8,347 nt of DNA. Source: Lachnospiraceae bacterium (GTDB lineage Bacteria; Bacillota; Clostridia; Lachnospirales; Lachnospiraceae). The position numbers and the translations under genes were made by a program. Below, piece by piece: positions 5,229 through 8,347 of the stretch (its first letter is position 1; the number at the start of each line of letters is the position of its first letter). Location of the stretch: positions 1 to 8,347 of the forward strand of contig JAFTPY010000370.1 of NCBI GenBank assembly GCA_017463035.1, in the 5' to 3' direction. Below the pieces are notes generated by a model. It made no database searches, had not been told where the DNA came from, and worked only from the letters and a program-made list of their open reading frames with translations.

Positions 5229-5714
5229 ATGGTGAGGTTTGTGAGTAAAATTATTGTATACCACGGGAGTAAAGAAGTAGTAGAGCATCCGGAAATTCGT
5301 ATGACAAAATATCATAAAGATTTTTATTTTGGGTTTTATTGTACACAGTTTTTGGGACAGGCAACACGATGGGCAGTGCGATTTACCGGGAAAGGTATCG
5401 TTAATGAATATCAATATGTGAAAGACGATAGTTTGAAGATGTTGTGCTTTTCCCAGATGACGGAAGAATGGCTTGATTTTATTGTGAGCTGCAGACTCGG
5501 CAAACCTCATGATTACGATATAGTAGAAGGACCAATGGCAGATGATACAATCTTTAATTATGTGCAAAATTTTGCTGACGGGAAGATTAGTCGTGCGGCG
5601 TTTTGGGAGTTGGTAAAGTTTAAGAAGCCGACGCATCAAATGAGCTTTCATACGGAGAAAGCGTTATCAACGTTACAGTTTTTGAAAGGATATGAGGTAT
5701 ATGACGAAGAATGA
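5229..5714 (+). CDS. DUF3990 protein, probable ADP-ribosyltransferase-like fold
   Basis: The 161-residue protein carries the DUF3990 pattern: IIVYHGSKEVVEHPEI at the start (YHGS, residues 11-14), KDFYFGFYCT (30-39) followed by QATRWA (44-49), a DYDIVEGPMADD segment (95-106), and a final QMSFHTEKAL (137-146). The YHGS...GFY-T...A..WA arrangement resembles the N-terminal half of ADP-ribosyltransferases, and as I recall DUF3990 is placed in that superfamily. If so, it could transfer ADP-ribose from NAD+ to a target, and His12 would be in the NAD site. It is followed directly by a DUF3791 gene with overlapping frames. The start is uncertain: ATG 5229 abuts its AGGAAAGG, whereas GTG 5241 (VSKIIVYHGS) is preceded by GGTGAGG. 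A role as a toxin or regulator is inference. Confidence 0.8.
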   Translation: MVRFVSKIIVYHGSKEVVEHPEIRMTKYHKDFYFGFYCTQFLGQATRWAVRFTGKGIVNEYQYVKDDSLKMLCFSQMTEEWLDFIVSCRLGKPHDYDIVEGPMADDTIFNYVQNFADGKISRAAFWELVKFKKPTHQMSFHTEKALSTLQFLKGYEVYDEE

Positions 5715-6135
5715 CAGCGCATTAATGTTTACCTGTAGCTTGATTGAATATATCGGAAGACGTCAAAAGCTTTCCAGAGGGGATGTTGTAAGAACTTTGG
5801 GCGTTGAGAACATTACCCGGATATACAAATACGCGGATGTGTTACACTGTGAACCGATAGAGCGTGTGGCAGACGAATACATCTCTATGGTGGATATGAA
5901 AACCGGAGAGTTTGATAATGTGAAAAAGTGTAAATATGAAGTGCCGGATTACTGGACTATCGGCGAAGTGTACGAGCGGTTGATTGAAGATGTGGAGGAA
6001 GGCAATGTGGTAGAAAAGCTGATGGAAGTATATACCTCATGGGCCAGTGACAGTATTTCTAATTATAACACAGATTTCTTTTATCAACCGAGAGATTATA
6101 TTAAGGAATGTTATATTGCGGGAGAGGTACTTTAA
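5692..6135 (+). CDS. DUF3791-domain protein, partner of the DUF3990 protein
   Basis: The N-terminal part of about 65 residues (NDSALMFTCSLIEYIGRRQKL onward, then a helix-turn-helix-like stretch with IYKYADVLHCEPIERVADEYI) matches the small DUF3791 domain that usually accompanies DUF3990 genes. The rest, from about residue 80, is an acidic extension containing YWTIGEVYERLIEDVEEG. It lacks recognisable catalytic motifs and makes this protein (147 residues) longer than the bare domain. The frame overlaps the DUF3990 stop by 23 bp (ATG 5692) or 14 bp (ATG 5701, MTKNDSA, my preferred start by similarity to the domain). Tight overlap suggests coupled, stoichiometric expression, as in antitoxin-toxin pairs. 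Domain identity is moderately sure; function is unknown. Confidence 0.7.
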   Translation: MRYMTKNDSALMFTCSLIEYIGRRQKLSRGDVVRTLGVENITRIYKYADVLHCEPIERVADEYISMVDMKTGEFDNVKKCKYEVPDYWTIGEVYERLIEDVEEGNVVEKLMEVYTSWASDSISNYNTDFFYQPRDYIKECYIAGEVL

Positions 6136-6159
6136 GAACATAAGAAATAGGGGGAGACT

Positions 6160-6636
6160 ATGTACAAGCATTATGACAAGAACGGTGCGGCAATCGGTCT
6201 GTACGACAGCGAAGCAGAAAGAGCAACCTTTGAGAACGGGGTATTGACTTTTTATTTTCCAAAGGACGGATTCTGGGTATTGCCGGACCATACGGCAAAT
6301 CCTGCGGGAGAACCGGTGCGTACGGATGCTTCCGAGGTGCGGTTTCATTTGTTATATGAAGAGGAAGAGGATTTTCACTGCTATGTGTTTGATAAGAAAT
6401 CGGAGCGAAAGGCAGTGCGGAGGAGATGGACTGTTTCGGAACTGGTTTCCGCATTAAACAGCGGGAAGTACCGATTGGATTTTCAAGACCGGTACGAGGG
6501 CGGATATAAGGAACTTATATTTGGGTGTGAACTCTGTCAGAAGAAGAAACCGTATCGCAGGGAGTGCCGGTTGTGGCTGAGTGTGCGGGATGTGACCTAT
6601 TGTTGGAATGAATTTGCGGAATGCTGTAGAGAATAG
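6160..6636 (+). CDS. Hypothetical protein with Cys pairs
   Basis: A clean 158-residue frame with GGGGGAG just before the ATG, 24 bases after the DUF3791 gene and with no promoter seen between, so probably in the same operon. I do not recognise a family. There is no signal peptide or membrane helix. The N-terminal half is rich in beta-type alternation, with an acidic patch (YEEEEDFH, residues 66-73), and the middle is basic (SERKAVRRRW). Seven Cys occur, including FGCELCQKKK (Cys123/Cys126), Cys136, Cys148 and an adjacent pair Cys155-Cys156 near the end. The Cys are concentrated in the last 40 residues, which could mean metal binding, but no standard zinc-ribbon spacing is complete. Operon position suggests a link to the DUF3990/DUF3791 pair; that is inference. 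Confidence 0.7.
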   Translation: MYKHYDKNGAAIGLYDSEAERATFENGVLTFYFPKDGFWVLPDHTANPAGEPVRTDASEVRFHLLYEEEEDFHCYVFDKKSERKAVRRRWTVSELVSALNSGKYRLDFQDRYEGGYKELIFGCELCQKKKPYRRECRLWLSVRDVTYCWNEFAECCRE

Positions 6637-6669
6637 TAGAAAGAATATTCCATAAGGAGATTGTGTTAA

Positions 6670-7005
6670 ATGGAACAATCCACATTTGAACGTATCTATG
6701 ATGTTGTCAAACAAATCCCCAAAGGCACCGTAGCCACCTACGGTCAGGTGGCTTCCCTTGCTGGCAACAAACGTTGGGCGAGAGTGGTAGGCTATGCCCT
6801 GCATGCAAACCCTGACCCGGAGCATATTCCGTGCCACAGAGTGGTGAACCGGGAAGGTGCGGTGTCGGAGGCCTTTGCCTTTGGCGGAGGGAATCGGCAG
6901 GTGGAGCTTTTGCGGGCGGAAGGTGTGGAAGTGAAAGATAAGAAGGTAGATTTGGAAAAGTACCGGTGGAAGCGGATGACCATGGAGATGCTTAAGAAGG
7001 AATAA
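6670..7005 (+). CDS. MGMT-family alkyltransferase domain protein (stand-alone)
   Basis: At 111 residues this is only the DNA-binding/catalytic domain of O6-alkylguanine-DNA alkyltransferases (Ada/Ogt C-terminus). Family segments are IPKGTVATYGQVASLAGNKR (residues 16-35), ARVVGYALHANP (37-48), IPCHRVVNREGAVSE (53-67) and LLRAEGVEV (80-88). The active-site Cys is present (PCHRV, Cys55), unlike classic alkyltransferase-like (ATL) proteins, which have Trp there. The N-terminal domain of full-length Ogt/Ada is missing from the start codon onward, and the preceding bases are non-coding, so this is a natural short form, not a break. It may repair or flag O6-alkylguanine. ATG is preceded by AAGGAG at about 10-nt spacing. 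It sits between the hypothetical gene and the hrcA promoter. Confidence 0.88.
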   Translation: MEQSTFERIYDVVKQIPKGTVATYGQVASLAGNKRWARVVGYALHANPDPEHIPCHRVVNREGAVSEAFAFGGGNRQVELLRAEGVEVKDKKVDLEKYRWKRMTMEMLKKE

Positions 7006-7041
7006 GAGAAAATAAGGCACCACAAAAATATTTTCAAGATT

Positions 7042-7067
7042 ACCACTTGACAAATGTTTCATGTGGT
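7042..7067. repeat. Imperfect palindrome over the hrcA promoter
   Basis: ACCAC (7042-7046) pairs with GTGGT (7063-7067) and TGA (7048-7050) with TCA (7059-7061), around an 8-nt loop with one T-T mismatch. The palindrome contains the whole -35 box and is followed by TATTTTAT. It could be a terminator for the alkyltransferase gene or an operator. A longer alternative pairing, CACCACA (7018-7024) with TGTGGTG (7062-7068), also exists. Confidence 0.45.
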
Positions 7068-7075
7068 GTTATTTT
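7047..7075 (+). promoter_or_regulatory. hrcA operon promoter
   Basis: TTGACA (7047-7052), a 17-bp spacer and TATTTT (7070-7075), with an extended -10 TG at 7067-7068. The start is expected near 7082, just before the CIRCE operator, the usual arrangement for HrcA-controlled operons. Confidence 0.75.
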
Positions 7076-7089
7076 ATAGACACAAGGTA

Positions 7090-7116
7090 TTAGCACTCCA
7101 TCGAGTTGAGTGCTAA
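7090..7116. promoter_or_regulatory. CIRCE operator (HrcA binding site)
   Basis: A perfect TTAGCACTC-N9-GAGTGCTAA inverted repeat matching the CIRCE consensus. It lies just downstream of the predicted transcription start and 60 bp before hrcA, so HrcA should repress its own operon here, with release on heat stress when GroEL is occupied. Confidence 0.98.
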
Positions 7117-7176
7117 CAAAGTAAAAAGGACACCGCGTAGCATGGAAACCAAGGAGAAGGGGACAGGAGGGAACCG

Positions 7177-8208
7177 GTGGAATTAGACGAGAGAAAACTT
7201 AAGATTTTACAAGCGATTATCAAGAACTACCTTGAAACCGGCGAGCCGGTAGGCTCCCGTACCATTTCGAAGTTTACGGATTTGAATTTGAGCTCCGCTA
7301 CCATACGAAATGAGATGTCCGATTTAGAAGAGTTGGGCTACATCGTACAGCCTCATACTTCCGCAGGCCGCATTCCTTCCGATAAGGGTTATCGCCTTTA
7401 TGTGGACACCATGATGCAGAGCCGCATGCAGGAAGTGGAGCAGATGTGGGACGCTCTGAGTGACAAGGCGGATAAGATGGAGACCTTACTTCAGCAGGTA
7501 GCAAAGTTGTTGGCGGTAAATACCAACTATGCAACACTGGTTACCGGGCCGCAGTACCGTAGCCGGAAAGTAAAGTTCATCCAGTTGACGGATGTGGATG
7601 AGACCCAGTTACTGGCGGTCATTGTTCTGGAGGGCAATATTGTAAAGAACAAGATGCTTCCTTTGGCGGCAGGGCTTAGTAAAGAAGATATCTTAAAGTT
7701 AAATATAGTATTAAACACCTACCTGACGGGACTGGATATGTCCGAGATTAATCTTTCGGTCATCGCTAAATTGAAGGAACAGTCCGACGGGTTGGGAAAT
7801 GTGATTACCGAACTGTTGGATGCCATTGCACAGGCCATCAGCGAGGAAGAGGATATTCCGGTTTACTCCAGCGGTGCAACGAATATTTTAAAGTATCCGG
7901 AGCTTTCCGATCACCACATTGCCAGCGACTTGCTCTACGAACTGGAGGAAAAGAAGTATCTTACGGAGCTTTTGAACGAGAACCGTGAGGAGCACGGCAT
8001 TCAGGTATATATCGGTCAGGAGACTTCGGTGGAGTCCATGAAGGATTGTTCCGTTGTGACCGCGACTTACGAGATTGAAGACGGTATTTACGGAAAGATC
8101 GGTATCGTCGGACCGAAACGTATGGATTACGAGAATGTAATGGATAACCTCAAAACTTTACGAAGCCAATTTGATGGTATTCTAAATAAAGCAAAGGGTG
8201 ATTCCTAG
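7177..8208 (+). CDS. hrcA: Heat-inducible transcription repressor HrcA
   Basis: The 343-residue length is full for the family. The N-terminal winged helix-turn-helix (about residues 1-75) includes LKILQAIIKNYLETGEPVGS, SSATIRNEMSDLEELGYI and QPHTSAGRIPSDKGYRLYVD, all hallmark HrcA sequence. The central and C-terminal GAF-like/dimerisation part includes VVLEGNIVKNKMLP-like sequence and the final IGIVGPKRMDYENVMDNLKTL. HrcA represses the class I heat-shock genes by binding CIRCE and needs GroEL for activity. The start is GTG at 7177, six bases after AGGAGG (7165-7170). A perfect CIRCE lies upstream and the N-terminus of grpE downstream, the standard hrcA-grpE-dnaK-dnaJ order of Bacillota. Confidence 0.98.
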   Translation: MELDERKLKILQAIIKNYLETGEPVGSRTISKFTDLNLSSATIRNEMSDLEELGYIVQPHTSAGRIPSDKGYRLYVDTMMQSRMQEVEQMWDALSDKADKMETLLQQVAKLLAVNTNYATLVTGPQYRSRKVKFIQLTDVDETQLLAVIVLEGNIVKNKMLPLAAGLSKEDILKLNIVLNTYLTGLDMSEINLSVIAKLKEQSDGLGNVITELLDAIAQAISEEEDIPVYSSGATNILKYPELSDHHIASDLLYELEEKKYLTELLNENREEHGIQVYIGQETSVESMKDCSVVTATYEIEDGIYGKIGIVGPKRMDYENVMDNLKTLRSQFDGILNKAKGDS

Positions 8209-8222
8209 AAAGGTGGTATAGC

Positions 8223-8347
8223 GTGGCAGAAGAGAAGAATGTCATGAACGAAGAACTAGAAAATACAGAAGTAGAAGATAATGTGGAAGATGTTGCAGAA
8301 GATACTATAGTAGAAGAAACAACAGACGAAACAGTAGAAACTACAGA
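8223..8347 (+). CDS. grpE: GrpE nucleotide exchange factor, N-terminal fragment (3' truncated)
   Basis: An open frame begins with GTG at 8223, six bases after AAAGGTGG, 14 bases after the hrcA stop, and runs without a stop to the window end (41 codons). The peptide is highly acidic, with many Glu/Asp/Thr, and starts with VAEEKNVMNEELENTEVED. This is typical of the disordered N-terminal tail of GrpE. The conserved coiled coil and beta domain would lie beyond the window. Identification rests mainly on its position after hrcA plus this composition. Confidence 0.85.
   Translation, partial: MAEEKNVMNEELENTEVEDNVEDVAEDTIVEETTDETVETT

Noticed and set aside
6727..6744. Perfect inverted repeat ACCGTAG-CCAC-CTACGGT
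   Set aside because: It lies inside the conserved GTVATYGQ coding segment of the alkyltransferase gene and is best explained by codon choice, with no T-run or operator context.
6454..7062. Open - strand frame of about 200 codons
   Set aside because: It overlaps two convincing + strand genes, including the alkyltransferase gene, and its composition (many His/Leu/Phe) is that of an antisense shadow.

Overview
The window looks like chromosomal DNA of a low-to-moderate GC Bacillota, most likely a Clostridia/Lachnospiraceae-type anaerobe. The evidence is strong AGGAGG-type ribosome binding sites, near-consensus SigA-type promoters, a CIRCE-controlled hrcA-grpE start, a BlaR1/M56-like sensor, and a DUF3990/DUF3791 pair of the sort common in gut Lachnospiraceae. 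All recognised protein genes lie on the + strand. The one convincing - strand gene is a 35-codon peptide gene that is easily missed.

Layout. (1) 2-1941: the 3' part of an M56/BlaR1-like membrane metallopeptidase or sensor, then a five-helix membrane protein that overlaps it by 4 bp. (2) 1942-2463: a 520-base gap with no large gene. It holds what looks like a complete type I toxin-antitoxin locus. A - strand membrane peptide gene has its own promoter. A + strand promoter drives a short RNA toward it. Both transcripts share one bidirectional terminator that contains the toxin stop codon. The predicted 5' ends of the two RNAs carry the same two sequence blocks. (3) 2464-2844: a RidA/YjgF-family protein with its own promoter, divergent from the toxin promoter. 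(4) 2845-3768: a PnuC-like vitamin/nucleoside transporter. It sits behind a promoter and a leader of about 140 nt containing an intrinsic terminator and a competing set of helices, so it is a candidate riboswitch or attenuator. (5) 3894-5166: an ECF sigma factor and an overlapping zinc-finger, six-helix anti-sigma factor. (6) 5229-6636: a DUF3990 (probable ADP-ribosyltransferase fold) and DUF3791 pair with overlapping reading frames, followed by an unrecognised Cys-containing protein. (7) 6670-7005: a stand-alone alkyltransferase DNA-binding domain that keeps the active-site PCHRV cysteine. (8) 7047-8347: promoter, perfect CIRCE operator, hrcA, and the acidic N-terminus of grpE running off the end.

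The window therefore combines envelope or stress sensing (M56 sensor, ECF/anti-sigma), heat-shock control (HrcA/CIRCE), metabolite handling (RidA, PnuC) and two candidate toxin-antitoxin-like modules, one RNA-based and one protein-based. The most interesting unannotated structures are the type I toxin-antitoxin candidate at 1990-2369 and the pnuC leader switch at 2914-3054. All calls come from reading the sequence; no database search was run.
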